A stretch of DNA of 64,000 nucleotides from Pacificispira sp965223125 (GCA_965223125.1 OZ244984.1:3410001-3474000); one strand, 5' to 3'. Positions 52,180-62,365 are shown, counted from the stretch's first letter. The notes: generated from the letters alone by a model not told the origin. Numbers and translations: made by a program.

Positions 52180-52405
52180 CCATGTGGGCGGTTCGTTGAC
52201 AATCCACTGAAAACAAGGGGTTGTCTGGGTGTCGGGAATTACATTCAAATTTTAGTAACTTTTTATTAGCGATTGTATGTAATTTTTGAATATAGCGGCA
52301 TGGACGCAAGCAATCACGGTACAGCCGTTCGTGAGCAGGGTGTTTGCGGTGGTATTGTGTCGATGAATCGGGGGACCGATCCGGCGACTGGCGGGAGGTT
52401 ATGAA

Positions 52406-53875
52406 ATGGCGTTGGATACGAAGTCGTTTTCGGTCATGGTTGATGACATGCCGATCAATGTTATGACCTGTGATCTCAAGACGTTCAGAATTGATTATGT
52501 AAACAAGGCGGCGCTGAAGACGCTGAAAAGCATCGAACACGCCTTGCCCTGCTCTGCTGACAAGATGCTGGGAACCTCGATTGACATATTCCACAAGAAT
52601 CCGGCGCATCAGCGGGGGATGCTGGCGGACGAGCGCAACCTTCCCCACAACGCGGTCATCACCATTGGCGGTGAGAAACTGGATCTGACCATTACTGCGA
52701 TCCGTGACCGGTCCGGTCGTTACATCGCGCCGATGGTGACCTGGGAACTGGTGACCGAGAAGCTGCGTCGGGAGGATGAAACCCGCACCCAGCGGCAGAT
52801 GCTGGACCAGTTGCCGATCAATGCGATGATGTGTGACCTCGACAAATTTACCATCACCTACGCGAACAAGTCTACCATCGATACCTTGGGGAAATTGGAA
52901 CATCTGCTGCCGATCAAGGCAAAGGATCTGATCGGATCTTCGATTGATGTCTTTCACAAGAATCCGCACCATCAACAGACCCTGCTGCGGGATGAACGCA
53001 ATCTGCCGCACAATGCCAAAATCCGGTTGGGAGATGAGACACTGGACCTGCGGGTTTCGGCAATCCGGGATGGCAAGGGTACCTATACTGCCGCACTGTT
53101 GACATGGGCGGTGGTGACGAAGCAGGTGCGCATTGCAGATGATTTCGAATCCACTGTGAAATCAGTTGTGGATGGCGTCTCCGCCGCCGCGACGGAAATG
53201 CAGGCGACGTCGGAAACCATGGCCGCCGGGGCGGAAGAAACCAATGTCCAGGCCAATACCGTGGCTGCCGCGTCGGAGCAATTGGCGAAATCCATCGACG
53301 AGATCAGCCGACAGGTCGCGCATGCTTCCGAAATCTCGCGACTGGGCGTCGACCGGGCGCGGGAATCCAATGCCCAGGTGCAAAGCCTTGCCGAGGCGGC
53401 GACGAAAATCGGCGATGTAGTGAAACTGATCAACGACATAGCCAGCCAGACCAATCTGCTGGCCCTCAATGCAACGATTGAGGCCGCCCGTGCCGGGGAG
53501 GCCGGTAAAGGCTTCGCTGTCGTTGCCAGCGAGGTGAAATCGCTCGCCAACCAGACAGCCCGTGCAACCGAGGAAATCGCCAGCCAGATCAAGAGCATCC
53601 AGGGGGCGACTCAGGGTGCCGTGGCGGCAATCGCCGCGATTACTGGAACCATCGATCAGATCAGCGAGATATCGGCTGCGATCTCAGCGGCGGTGGAAGA
53701 GCAGGGGGCTGCGACCCAGGAAGTCACCTCCAACATTACCGGGGTAAGCCAGGCGTCAAGCGAGACCGGGGAGGCCGCCAGCGAAACCCTGCGGGCGGCA
53801 TCGGAATTGAGCGTCCAGGCCGAAAGCCTAGCCCTGTCAGTTGACAAGTTCCTGGTGGAAGTACGGGCGATGTAG
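52406..53875 (+). CDS. cytosolic methyl-accepting chemotaxis protein with tandem PAS domains
   Basis: Chemoreceptor of 489 residues without membrane segments. Two PAS-like domains (about 11-118 and 132-239) are near-duplicates at an offset of 121 residues, each with an LPIN/MPIN..CDL start and a FHKNP motif (His63, His184). The signalling domain (about 265-460) has the conserved hairpin tip INDIASQTNLLALNATIEAAR. This layout matches soluble aerotaxis or energy-taxis receptors such as Azospirillum AerC (FAD-binding PAS pair) and BdlA. ATG 52406 follows GGGAGG. Signals sensed are likely redox or oxygen, by analogy. Confidence 0.9.
   Translation: MALDTKSFSVMVDDMPINVMTCDLKTFRIDYVNKAALKTLKSIEHALPCSADKMLGTSIDIFHKNPAHQRGMLADERNLPHNAVITIGGEKLDLTITAIRDRSGRYIAPMVTWELVTEKLRREDETRTQRQMLDQLPINAMMCDLDKFTITYANKSTIDTLGKLEHLLPIKAKDLIGSSIDVFHKNPHHQQTLLRDERNLPHNAKIRLGDETLDLRVSAIRDGKGTYTAALLTWAVVTKQVRIADDFESTVKSVVDGVSAAATEMQATSETMAAGAEETNVQANTVAAASEQLAKSIDEISRQVAHASEISRLGVDRARESNAQVQSLAEAATKIGDVVKLINDIASQTNLLALNATIEAARAGEAGKGFAVVASEVKSLANQTARATEEIASQIKSIQGATQGAVAAIAAITGTIDQISEISAAISAAVEEQGAATQEVTSNITGVSQASSETGEAASETLRAASELSVQAESLALSVDKFLVEVRAM
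52436..53122 (+). repeat. tandem PAS-domain duplication
   Basis: Residues 11-118 (52436-52759) and 132-239 (52799-53122) of the chemoreceptor align without large gaps; the segments after FHKNP, including DERNLPHNA, are almost identical. An internal gene duplication is the simplest explanation. Confidence 0.8.
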
Positions 53876-53956
53876 GTTTCCGGGAAGGCAGGGGAGGGTA
53901 TATGCCCGTTCAGCCGCGTAACAGCGGAATATGCGGTACCTTTCCCCTGCATTCGG

Positions 53957-55789
53957 TTAGGAAATCCGTGTTCGGACATAGGAACCAGGAGCGGCTTCTA
54001 TGGTCTGCACCTGGCCACAACCGGGTGGACGGGCATCGACCAGAGCCCCGGCGAATTTGTCGAGCCAGGATTTCCATTCCGGCCACCAGGATCCCTCGTG
54101 ATGCGTTGCCTTTTCCAGCCAGGCATCCGGGTCCTTCACCTTTCGGTTATAGAGCCAATAGCCGTATTTTGGTTTGTCCGGGTTCGGCGGATTGATCACG
54201 CCCGCAATATGGCCGGAGCCCGCCAGACAGAATTTCACCGGCCCGGAATAGGTGTTCACCGCCGCATAGGTCGATTTCCACGGCGCGATATGATCCTCAC
54301 GGGTTGAGAGAACAAAGGTCGGCGTCTTGATGTCGGTCAGGCGGATCGGGACACCGTCCAGCGTGATTCCTCCCGGCTCGATCAGTTTGTTCTCCAGATA
54401 CATCTTGCGCAGATAGAAGGAATGCATGGCGGCGGGCATACGGGTTGAATCACTGTTCCAGTAGAGCAGGTCGAAGGGGAACGGATCCTTACCCATCAGA
54501 TAGTTGTTCACAACGAAGGACCAGATCAGGTCGTTCGCGCGCAGCATGTTGAAGGTCGTTGCCATCTCCGACCCTTCCAGATAGCCGCGTTCGTTCATCT
54601 TGTTTTCCAGCGCGGCGAGTTGTTCCTCGTCAATAAAGACCTCCAACTCACCGGCTTCGGAAAAATCGATCATCGTCGTGAAATAGGTTACCGACTTGAC
54701 CTTCTTTTCCTGGCCCTTTGCCTGCAGATAGGCCAGCGTTGCCGCTGTTAGCGTTCCGCCCAGGCAATAACCGATCATGTTGACTGACGGTTCCCCGGTA
54801 ATCGCCTCAATCCGGTCAATTGCGGCCAGCGGCCCTTCCAGCATGTAATCGGTGAAGGTCTTGTTCGCCAGAGACGCATCCGGGTTGACCCAGGAGACGA
54901 CGAAGACCGTCAGACCCTGACCGACGGCCCATTTGATGAAGCTGTTCTTCTCCCGCAGGTCGAGGATATAGAACTTGTTGATCCAGGGCGGAACGATCAG
55001 CAGCGGAACCCTGTGCACCGTCTCTGTTGTGGGTGTGTACTGGATCAACTGGATCAGGTCGTTCTGATAAACGACTTCCCCCGGCGATGTCGCCAGATTG
55101 CCGCCGACCTCGAATGCTTCCTGGTCGGTCATGGAGATTTTGAGCTTCCCCTTGCCCTTCTCCATGTCGCTCAGCATGTTCTCCAGGCCACGTACCAGAT
55201 TGTCGCCCTTGGTATCCAGGGTCTCGCGCAGCACTTCCGGGTTTGTCATCAGGAAATTCGTCGGTGCCATCGCATCGGCGAACTGACGGGTGTAGAAGTC
55301 GATCTTCTTCATCGTCTTGGGGTCCAGTCCTTCGACTTCCCCCACCGTCGACTGCATCCAGCGTGCGGTCAGCAGATAAGACTGCTTGATGTAATCGAAG
55401 ACCGAATTCTCACTCCAGGTCGCATCCTTGAAACGACGATCCTCTTTCGAAGGATGAATCAGTGGTTCCGCCTCATGCCCCAGCATCTTGCGGGTCGTTG
55501 CATTCCAGAGGTTCAGATAATCGGACCACAGATTGATATTCGCCTGCATCATGCCGGCCGGATTCTTCATCATCGCCTGGGTCATTTCCAGAAAGGTCTG
55601 GCCGATATTCATGGGGTCGCCATGACCGATCGGGCTTTCCCCGTCCACTTTCTGCCGGGCCATGAAATCCTGGACGAGGCGCTGGCTGCGCTCTGCGATG
55701 GCGGCCATGTTGCGCGACCATTCGACCGGGTCCGGCCAGTCATGAGATTCATCCTGAGGCTCATTCGGTTCCTGGCTACGGTCTGTCAT
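53957..55789 (-). CDS. phaC: class I poly(3-hydroxyalkanoate) synthase
   Basis: Polymerises 3-hydroxyacyl-CoA into PHB storage granules. The 610-residue protein has the PhaC N-terminal domain (about 60-240) and the alpha/beta-hydrolase core with lipase-like box GYCLGG (nucleophile Cys342), Asp499 (REDHIAPW) and His527 (GSGHIAG), the complete catalytic triad. ATG 55789 has TTGGAG upstream on the minus strand; a longer frame runs through the promoter region but is not PhaC-like. No phaA, phaB or phasin is adjacent. A CTGC-N3-GCAG palindrome lies 113-123 bp upstream of the start. Confidence 0.96.
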   Translation of the reverse strand: MTDRSQEPNEPQDESHDWPDPVEWSRNMAAIAERSQRLVQDFMARQKVDGESPIGHGDPMNIGQTFLEMTQAMMKNPAGMMQANINLWSDYLNLWNATTRKMLGHEAEPLIHPSKEDRRFKDATWSENSVFDYIKQSYLLTARWMQSTVGEVEGLDPKTMKKIDFYTRQFADAMAPTNFLMTNPEVLRETLDTKGDNLVRGLENMLSDMEKGKGKLKISMTDQEAFEVGGNLATSPGEVVYQNDLIQLIQYTPTTETVHRVPLLIVPPWINKFYILDLREKNSFIKWAVGQGLTVFVVSWVNPDASLANKTFTDYMLEGPLAAIDRIEAITGEPSVNMIGYCLGGTLTAATLAYLQAKGQEKKVKSVTYFTTMIDFSEAGELEVFIDEEQLAALENKMNERGYLEGSEMATTFNMLRANDLIWSFVVNNYLMGKDPFPFDLLYWNSDSTRMPAAMHSFYLRKMYLENKLIEPGGITLDGVPIRLTDIKTPTFVLSTREDHIAPWKSTYAAVNTYSGPVKFCLAGSGHIAGVINPPNPDKPKYGYWLYNRKVKDPDAWLEKATHHEGSWWPEWKSWLDKFAGALVDARPPGCGQVQTIEAAPGSYVRTRIS

Positions 55790-55896
55790 GATGCTCCAAC
55801 TCCCTTGTATTTCGGTCCTGTATGCCGTTCGGGCCAATCCGGATGCGGCAGGATAGTGGACGCGATGTCCGACTCGTCCGATATTGGTCCCCGGAG

Positions 55897-55917
55897 TTAT
55901 ACTGCACTGCAGCATAA
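55897..55917. promoter_or_regulatory. candidate PhaR operator upstream of phaC
   Basis: A 21-bp palindrome with 9 of 10 arm positions paired, centred on CTGCACTGCAG (55902-55912), which fits the CTGC-N3-GCAG pattern reported for PhaR of Rhodobacter. PhaR represses PHB granule genes and is released by polymer. Confidence 0.55.
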
Positions 55918-56089
55918 AACCCAAGGCCGGTTCGTAATCCGTCCCTTTTCGGGCGGTCCCTATATGGGTCAACCCGTTGGTTGCCGCTGCGTCCTGGGAC
56001 TTCTATGATGCGGCACTGGCATTCAGGTATGGCGTCCATTGAACACAGGCCACCAGATGCAGGCTGCGGTGTTTTCGAATATGAATCAA

Positions 56090-56134
56090 GTAGTAGCGAA
56101 TCATGTAGTGGCAAACCATGTGGGGGCCAACGGT
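56090..56134 (+). repeat. 15-bp imperfect tandem repeat (three units)
   Basis: Units at 56090, 56105 and 56120 share a GTAGTGGCNAANCAT-like pattern. They lie in the leader of the OmpA-type lipoprotein gene, 25-69 bp before its start. Confidence 0.5.
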
Positions 56135-56158
56135 CCGGAAACCAAGGTAAATGATACA

Positions 56159-57217
56159 ATGCAGAAAGTGACGATCCCGCGCATCCGCCTGCCGCTCGTA
56201 TTGGCCCTCACCGTACCCTTGATCCTCGCCGCCTGCGAGTCGAGCAAGGATGTGGTGGATGCCGTGAATCCGGTCAACTGGTTCGAAGGCAGCGACAGCG
56301 GTGCCAGTGCCAATTCAGAACCTCAACCGGTGCCCGGTGCCGACGGTGAATACCCCAATATCGGGGCGGTTCCGGAACGTCCGCCGGAGCCGGGGATCAA
56401 GCGCGAATACATGCAGTTGGCCGATGTCCTTGCTGCGGATCGGGAAAACGCACTCTATACCGATGAGCAGATCCGTCGCACCGCACCGCCGCCGCGCGTC
56501 AGTCCTGCTACGAATCCGGCAACGCCTCCATCCGAACCGCCGACGGCCAGTTTGATCACGCCGCCACCGGAAGCATCCACGACAATGAGTGCTCCCGCGC
56601 CGCAAGCCGTGACTCCGGCCCCTGCACCAGCACCGGCACCCGTGCCCGTTCAGTCGGCAGCCGCACCAAAACCGGCCCCTGCACCCGCACCTGCGCCGGC
56701 CCCTCAGCCCTTGACTGCGCCTGCTGCATCGGATCAGTCCAATTCTGCCCAATCCACTCCCGTTCAGCCCGCGCCACCACCGCCATCGGCGGCTCCCATG
56801 GCCCAAGGTACAGGGCAGGGAACGGGGCAGGGGACAACCGTTGCCGCCGCCCCGAGCGCGACGCAGATGCTGGCCACGATCTATTTCCCCAATGGCGGGG
56901 CCAGCCTGACGGAGCGGGATCGCGGCATCCTGCAACAGGTCGCCCAGATCTATCGGCGTGACGGTGGCAAGAGGGTGGTCATTGTCGGCCATTCCAGTAT
57001 GTCCGGTGTCAGCGGGTCGCAATCTGAACAGGCGCTGGTCAACTACAAGGTTTCACTGGATCGCGCCGCCGCAGTCGGCCAGACACTGGTCGATGCCGGA
57101 ATTCCAATCGAACAGGTCCTGGTCGACGCCAGGGGCAGCAATGAATTGAAATATTCGGAGGAAACCCCGGCGGGTGAGGCGGGCAACCGGCGCGCCGAAA
57201 TCTTCCTGCAATACTGA
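56159..57217 (+). CDS. OmpA-family peptidoglycan-associated lipoprotein
   Basis: Predicted lipoprotein of 352 residues. The signal peptide MQKVTIPRIRLPLVLALTVP.. ends with lipobox LAAC (Cys22). The middle (about 105-235) is a low-complexity Pro/Ala region (APAPAP runs) likely to span the periplasm. The C-terminal OmpA domain (about 240-350) has the ATIYFPNGGASLTERDRGIL opening and the late NRRAEIFL motif that binds peptidoglycan. ATG 56159 follows AAGG. Upstream in-frame codons encode no sensible signal peptide. MoxR starts 48 bp downstream. Confidence 0.85.
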   Translation: MQKVTIPRIRLPLVLALTVPLILAACESSKDVVDAVNPVNWFEGSDSGASANSEPQPVPGADGEYPNIGAVPERPPEPGIKREYMQLADVLAADRENALYTDEQIRRTAPPPRVSPATNPATPPSEPPTASLITPPPEASTTMSAPAPQAVTPAPAPAPAPVPVQSAAAPKPAPAPAPAPAPQPLTAPAASDQSNSAQSTPVQPAPPPPSAAPMAQGTGQGTGQGTTVAAAPSATQMLATIYFPNGGASLTERDRGILQQVAQIYRRDGGKRVVIVGHSSMSGVSGSQSEQALVNYKVSLDRAAAVGQTLVDAGIPIEQVLVDARGSNELKYSEETPAGEAGNRRAEIFLQY

Positions 57218-57265
57218 TCCATCGCGAATTCATCGGATACATCCAACGCTTCGGAACCCTGGCCC

Positions 57266-58117
<852 letters not shown>

Positions 58118-58133
58118 AAAACCGCCCGGCGGA

Positions 58134-58526
58134 CTATTCCTCGGAGCGATCCGTGGAGTCACGGTCCCGATTGTATCGCTTCATGTCTGGAAACGGCGGC
58201 AGCCACGACTCGCGGCGGTCGATCCAGAGTTCGTATGTTGGCCTCAGCAGGTCCGGAGCATCTAGGGAGCCTATATTCACTTCGATTTCATCCGCGCTGC
58301 GGGAGAACACGGAGGATCCGCAACCCGGGCAGAAAAACCGCCCCTCGTAGTCGCGGATTTCCCCTTCAATCGTCACGGCATCTTCAGGAAACACAGCGGA
58401 AGCGTGAAACAGCGCCCCATGATGCTTGCGGCAGTCAAGGCAGTGACACAGCCCAACCCGATAAGGGGCACCTGACGCCACAATTCGGACGCTGCCGCAC
58501 AGGCACCCGCCAGTGAAACGATCCAT
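58134..58526 (-). CDS. GFA/CENP-V family zinc protein
   Basis: Small protein of 130 residues with the zinc-binding cysteines of the GFA (glutathione-dependent formaldehyde-activating enzyme-like) fold: GGCLCGSV (Cys8, Cys10), CHCLDCRK (Cys27, 29, 32) and FCPGCGSSVF. Family members bind small thiols or aldehyde adducts, but most are uncharacterised, so no reaction is assigned. It is convergent with MoxR. A second GFA protein lies 0.9 kb away. Confidence 0.85.
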   Translation of the reverse strand: MDRFTGGCLCGSVRIVASGAPYRVGLCHCLDCRKHHGALFHASAVFPEDAVTIEGEIRDYEGRFFCPGCGSSVFSRSADEIEVNIGSLDAPDLLRPTYELWIDRRESWLPPFPDMKRYNRDRDSTDRSEE

Positions 58527-58702
58527 GTTGCGTCTCCTTTAAAATCGCTTGATCAGGATTGTTACAACAAGCACCATAATTCTTGCAACGACATGAATAC
58601 GTCCGTCCCTTCATTCTTACGCTCTGCAAAGCAGTGCGGGAATAGACTCGGATTCAGGTACCAACCACCTGATATTAAGTCCTGAAGATTTATGATGAAG
58701 AT

Positions 58703-58780
<78 letters not shown>

Positions 58781-58823
58781 CAGACGTTTGTGATGGCGGT
58801 TGTAGGGACTGCCGGGGGTAAAA

Positions 58824-59270
58824 TCAATACTCAGTTGGGCGCAGCCTGCCGAGCAGTCTTGCCAGGGTCGCGGCCTCCTCATTTGTCAGTCTGCATCCGA
58901 CATGTCGCTGGATTGCGGTGCGGTAGCTGGGCCACATATCGATCAGCAATTGCCGCCCCTGTTCGGTCAGAATCACCCAATGGCCACGTGCATCGTTTTC
59001 GCAGGGCTGGCGATGAACATGGCCGGCCGCTTCCAGCCGGTCGATCAGGCGCGAGACGTTATGCTGTGCCAGCAACAGATTCTGTTCGATTTCCATCGGG
59101 CGCAACTGGTCCGGTTCCGCCCGCCGCAATTCCAGCAGCACATCATACCAGGCCAATGGCGGAAATCCTGCGGATTTCAAATCCGCCTCCACAGCACCCA
59201 ATACCCGATGCTGGGCGCGGACAAGATTGAGCCAAGCTTGTATTACTGTTTCAGTCGGTTCCGCAGTCAT
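58824..59270 (-). CDS. MarR-family transcriptional regulator
   Basis: Winged-helix regulator of 148 residues. The recognition region is MEIEQNLLLAQHNVSRLIDRLEAAGHVHRQ (about 58-88) followed by the wing (ENDARGHWVILTEQG). ATG 59270 is preferred over the adjacent TTG. The target is not evident; the nearest genes are tRNA-Pro downstream on the same strand and a GFA protein upstream. Confidence 0.88.
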   Translation of the reverse strand: MTAEPTETVIQAWLNLVRAQHRVLGAVEADLKSAGFPPLAWYDVLLELRRAEPDQLRPMEIEQNLLLAQHNVSRLIDRLEAAGHVHRQPCENDARGHWVILTEQGRQLLIDMWPSYRTAIQRHVGCRLTNEEAATLARLLGRLRPTEY

Positions 59271-59395
59271 CAATTCAACATATCCCTTTATGCATCTGCA
59301 TCAAACGGAACTCATGCTGCGATGCAGCCCATCACCATGATCGGTGACAGCCATCCCCCAATATGAGGAAACGATTCTTCCGCAAAGAACAGGAG

Positions 59396-59878
59396 TCAAT
59401 TCCTGAGTGCCCAAAATCGGGCCTGGCTTTCGGCAGGCCATTCCTGACGCGGGTCGTAATAGGCGGGGCATTGGCGGGCGTCATTCGGAATCTGGAGCCA
59501 GGGTTGCCTTGTTTCCGTGAAGATATGGATATCGGGTGGAATGCGATCCGGATGATCCAATGTACCCACGCGCAGGAAGGCGATTTTCGCTCCGGCCCCG
59601 GCATAATGGCTCCACAGCGCAACACGGCAGGACGGACAGCGCAGAATGGTCTGACCCTTGCCACTGGCGCTTGGAACCGGCACCGCTTCAGGTGCCCCGT
59701 TAATCAATTTGATATTGTCCATTTCGATCAAGGCATTGAGAGCGAAAGCAGATCCTGTCTCCCGCTGACACCAACTGCAATGGCAGCAATGTACAAACAT
59801 TGGTTGCGCCAGCATTCGATAGCGTATCGCACGGCAGGTACATTCCCCCTCCATATTATCCCAAACTCCGTCAGCCAT
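59396..59878 (-). CDS. GFA-family zinc protein (second copy)
   Basis: A 160-residue relative of the protein at 58134. Cysteine pattern: ECTCRAI (Cys13, Cys15), CCHCSWCQRETGSAF near 31-45 and LRCPSCRVALWSHY near 80-93. Longer than the first copy because of a C-terminal extension rich in Trp/Pro (DIHIFTETRQPWLQI onward). ATG 59878 or ATG 59854 could be the start. No reaction is assigned. Confidence 0.82.
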   Translation of the reverse strand: MADGVWDNMEGECTCRAIRYRMLAQPMFVHCCHCSWCQRETGSAFALNALIEMDNIKLINGAPEAVPVPSASGKGQTILRCPSCRVALWSHYAGAGAKIAFLRVGTLDHPDRIPPDIHIFTETRQPWLQIPNDARQCPAYYDPRQEWPAESQARFWALRN

Positions 59879-60009
59879 TCTGCATCTCCTACCTGACTAT
59901 TAACCGTAACCCTCAAAATAAGCCTTGAATGCTCGGGGATAAATACCCTAAACATTTTAATGCGATTGAGTTGCACAGCAACTTGGTGAGGGGCTTCGTG
60001 GTGGGGACC

Positions 60010-60339
60010 ATGAGAACAATGATAGCGCGTATTCAACAGGACCATTCCGATGAGTCGGTGTATGACATCGATTTTAACTCTGCGACAATCGTTTTGCGGG
60101 CAATCGCAAACGCCCATCGCTTCAAGATATTGTGCCTGCTGGCCAATGAGGAACGCAAGGTAAGCGAATTGGAACAGGCGGTCGGCATTCGCCAGCCCAG
60201 CATGTCCCAGCAACTGGCGCGTCTGAGGGACGATGGTATCGTTTCCTGTCGTCGAGATGGGAAGATGATGATCTACTCCCTGATCAACGACAAGGTGCGC
60301 AGGCTGGTTCTGTCGGTTGGTGAACTCTATCGACTGTGA
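60010..60339 (+). CDS. ArsR-family transcriptional regulator
   Basis: Small winged-helix repressor, 109 residues. HTH: KILCLLANEERKVSELEQAVGIRQPSMSQQLARLRDDGIV (about 40-79), wing CRRDGKMMIYSL. Two Cys are present, one in helix 2 (ILCLL) and one before the wing (VSCRR). The pair does not match the classical ArsR CxC metal site, so a thiol or redox signal is possible. Start uncertain: ATG 60010, or GTG 59998/60001 with GAGGGG upstream. The stop overlaps the next gene (TGATG), so the two are coupled. Confidence 0.85.
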   Translation: MRTMIARIQQDHSDESVYDIDFNSATIVLRAIANAHRFKILCLLANEERKVSELEQAVGIRQPSMSQQLARLRDDGIVSCRRDGKMMIYSLINDKVRRLVLSVGELYRL

Positions 60340-60833
60340 TGGACGCTGTGGTGACCGCCGCAGTAGTAACCACCGTTACCTGGTTTTCTGCCATCGGCTG
60401 CGGCCTGATGGCAGGCGTTTATTTCACCTTTTCGATTTTCGTCATACGGGCATTGCAGGCTATCGATCCCGCTGCCGGGATCGCAGCCATGCAGTCCGTA
60501 AACCGGGTGATCCTGCGATCTGCGTTCATGCCGCTGTTCTTCGGAACCACGGTGGCGGCCCTGTTCCTGACAGGTTGGGGCCTGTGGGATGAGGGTGGTC
60601 CCGTGCGCGCCCTCCTTGTCGGGGGTGGTGTGATCTACCTGCTCGGCATGTTCGCCTGCACGGTCTTCCGCAATGTTCCGATGAACGCCGTCCTTGACCG
60701 CCTGGATCCGATGAATCCTGCAAGCCATGCATCGTGGTCGGATTACGTCAGAAACTGGACGCGCTGGAATCATCTTCGGACCGTGGCGTCAACCCTGGCA
60801 AGCCTCCTGTTCATGGCTGCGGTCACGTCTTAG
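60339..60833 (+). CDS. DUF1772 (anthrone oxygenase-like) membrane protein
   Basis: Membrane protein of 164 residues with about four hydrophobic segments and the family elements AGVYFTFSIFVIRAL, RNVPMNAVLDRLDP and the C-terminal NHLRTVASTLASLLFM. DUF1772 includes fungal anthrone oxygenases, but bacterial members have no established function. Translationally coupled to the ArsR gene, so probably the regulator's target. Confidence 0.85.
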   Translation: MDAVVTAAVVTTVTWFSAIGCGLMAGVYFTFSIFVIRALQAIDPAAGIAAMQSVNRVILRSAFMPLFFGTTVAALFLTGWGLWDEGGPVRALLVGGGVIYLLGMFACTVFRNVPMNAVLDRLDPMNPASHASWSDYVRNWTRWNHLRTVASTLASLLFMAAVTS

Positions 60834-60871
60834 CGGTCGGGCAGGGCACTGTAATCCGAAAAATCGTGCGG

Positions 60872-61363
60872 TCAGCGTGTCGGGCCGTATCCATAGGTGT
60901 GCAACAGGAAACGCTCTATACGGTTCAGAACGGTTGCGGTGAATTGCAACTGTTCGGCGTTGATGCCGCTTTCCGACAGCTTTACCTGCTGTTCGGTGAT
61001 GACATCGTTGACCTTGTTCCGGACATCCATGCCCTTGTCGGACAGTCGGACGCGGATCGAGCGTCGGTCATGGGTGGAGCGTTCCTGGATCAGGTAGCCG
61101 TTTTCGACCATTTTTCGAACGTTGTAGGAGACGTTGGAACCAAGGTAATAGCCACGATGCGTCAACTCACCCACGGTCAGCTCATCCTCTCCAATATTAT
61201 AGAGAATGAGGGCCTGGATGTTGTTGATGTCGCGAATGCCAAGCCGGTCGACCTCCCCTTTGACTACTTCGAGAAATTGTCGATGCAGTCGTTCGATCAA
61301 TCGGATGACGCTAAGATACTCCTCCTTCACGGGCACATCTCTTTTATTGCTTGACCACTGCAT
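60872..61363 (-). CDS. MarR-family winged-helix regulator (LdtR-like)
   Basis: A 163-residue regulator with IQALILYNIGEDELTVGELTHRGYYLGSNVSYNVRKMVENGYL as the HTH region (about 48-90) and the wing STHDRRSIRVRLSDKG. The set of motifs resembles the alphaproteobacterial LdtR group, where the Liberibacter member controls an L,D-transpeptidase gene. The target is not evident here. It stands alone, facing the DUF1772 gene convergently. Confidence 0.82.
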   Translation of the reverse strand: MQWSSNKRDVPVKEEYLSVIRLIERLHRQFLEVVKGEVDRLGIRDINNIQALILYNIGEDELTVGELTHRGYYLGSNVSYNVRKMVENGYLIQERSTHDRRSIRVRLSDKGMDVRNKVNDVITEQQVKLSESGINAEQLQFTATVLNRIERFLLHTYGYGPTR

Positions 61364-61480
61364 CGGCGCACCCGACGGGCCGGGCTGCCTGCGACAATGG
61401 TGTTACACCGAATTTGCCCCCACGCATAGGAGCAAACATAATCGACCGGCTAAAGCTTTGTCCAGCCTCGTTTTATGGGG

Positions 61481-62365
61481 TTACTCCCCGCGCACCATTT
61501 TGATGATCGCGGAGAAATCCACCCCCCCATTCCCCGAATCGGCAAATTGACTGTACATTTCGAGCGCCTTTGCACCCAGCGGGGTATCCGCATTGAAGGC
61601 TTCGGCGGCCCCCTGGCTGAGGCGCAGATCCTTCGCCATCATCGCGGCGGCGAATCCGGGCCGGTAGTCGCGGTTGGCCGGGGAGGTCGGTACCGGACCC
61701 GGAACCGGGCAATAGGTGGTCAGCGACCAGCATTGCCCCGATGCCTTGGACGACACGTCGAACAGCTTCTGGTGGTCGAGACCCAGCTTTTCCGCCAGGA
61801 CAAAGGCTTCGGCGACGGAAATCATCTGGATGCCCAGCATCATGTTGTTGCAGATTTTCGCGGCCTGGCCGTTACCGGGACCACCGCAATGCACGATGGT
61901 CTTGCCCATCTTCTCCAGGATGGGCTTTGCTTCGGCGAAGGCTGCATCCGATCCGCCGACCATAAAGGTCAGGGTTCCAGCCTCGGCACCGCCGACGCCG
62001 CCTGAAACCGGGGCATCGACCATGCCATAGCCCCGATCCGCCGCCTGTGCTGCTACCGCGCGGGCGGTTTCGACATCGATGGTCGAACAGTCGATCAGGA
62101 TCGCGCCCGCCGGAGCATTGGGCAGGATCGCCTCCTCATACACCTGCCGCACATGGGGGCCGGCGGGAAGCATGGTGATGATGGCATCGGCCCCGGAAAC
62201 GGCGCTGCGCGCGCTTCCGGCCCCGGTCGCACCCGCCTGCACGATGGCGGCAACGAGTTCCTCCGACAGGTCGAAAACGGTCACGTCATGCCCTGCCGCA
62301 ATCAGGTTGCGCGCCATTGGCCCACCCATATTGCCGATACCGATGAAACCGATCTTCATTGCCAT
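61481..62365 (-). CDS. mmsB: 3-hydroxyisobutyrate dehydrogenase
   Basis: NAD-dependent oxidation of 3-hydroxyisobutyrate to methylmalonate semialdehyde in valine degradation. The protein is 294 residues: GFIGIGNMGGPMARNL (6-21) for NAD, DAPVSGGVGGAEAGTL near 117 for substrate, and the catalytic Lys170 in GNGQAAKICNN. It lies 84 bp downstream of the 3-hydroxyisobutyryl-CoA hydrolase gene on the same strand, so the two consecutive valine steps are co-encoded. Confidence 0.95.
   Translation of the reverse strand: MAMKIGFIGIGNMGGPMARNLIAAGHDVTVFDLSEELVAAIVQAGATGAGSARSAVSGADAIITMLPAGPHVRQVYEEAILPNAPAGAILIDCSTIDVETARAVAAQAADRGYGMVDAPVSGGVGGAEAGTLTFMVGGSDAAFAEAKPILEKMGKTIVHCGGPGNGQAAKICNNMMLGIQMISVAEAFVLAEKLGLDHQKLFDVSSKASGQCWSLTTYCPVPGPVPTSPANRDYRPGFAAAMMAKDLRLSQGAAEAFNADTPLGAKALEMYSQFADSGNGGVDFSAIIKMVRGE

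Larger units (their letters stand above)
55790..56158. other. divergent promoter region between phaC and the OmpA-type lipoprotein
   Basis: No gene seen. It should hold both promoters. A near-perfect palindrome (55897-55917) and an imperfect 15-bp tandem repeat (56090-56134) are the only structures noted. Confidence 0.6.

Noticed and set aside
55790..55972. N-terminal extension of phaC
   Set aside because: It would translate the promoter and the PhaR-like palindrome, and PhaC proteins do not carry such a leader; ATG 55789 has a ribosome site.
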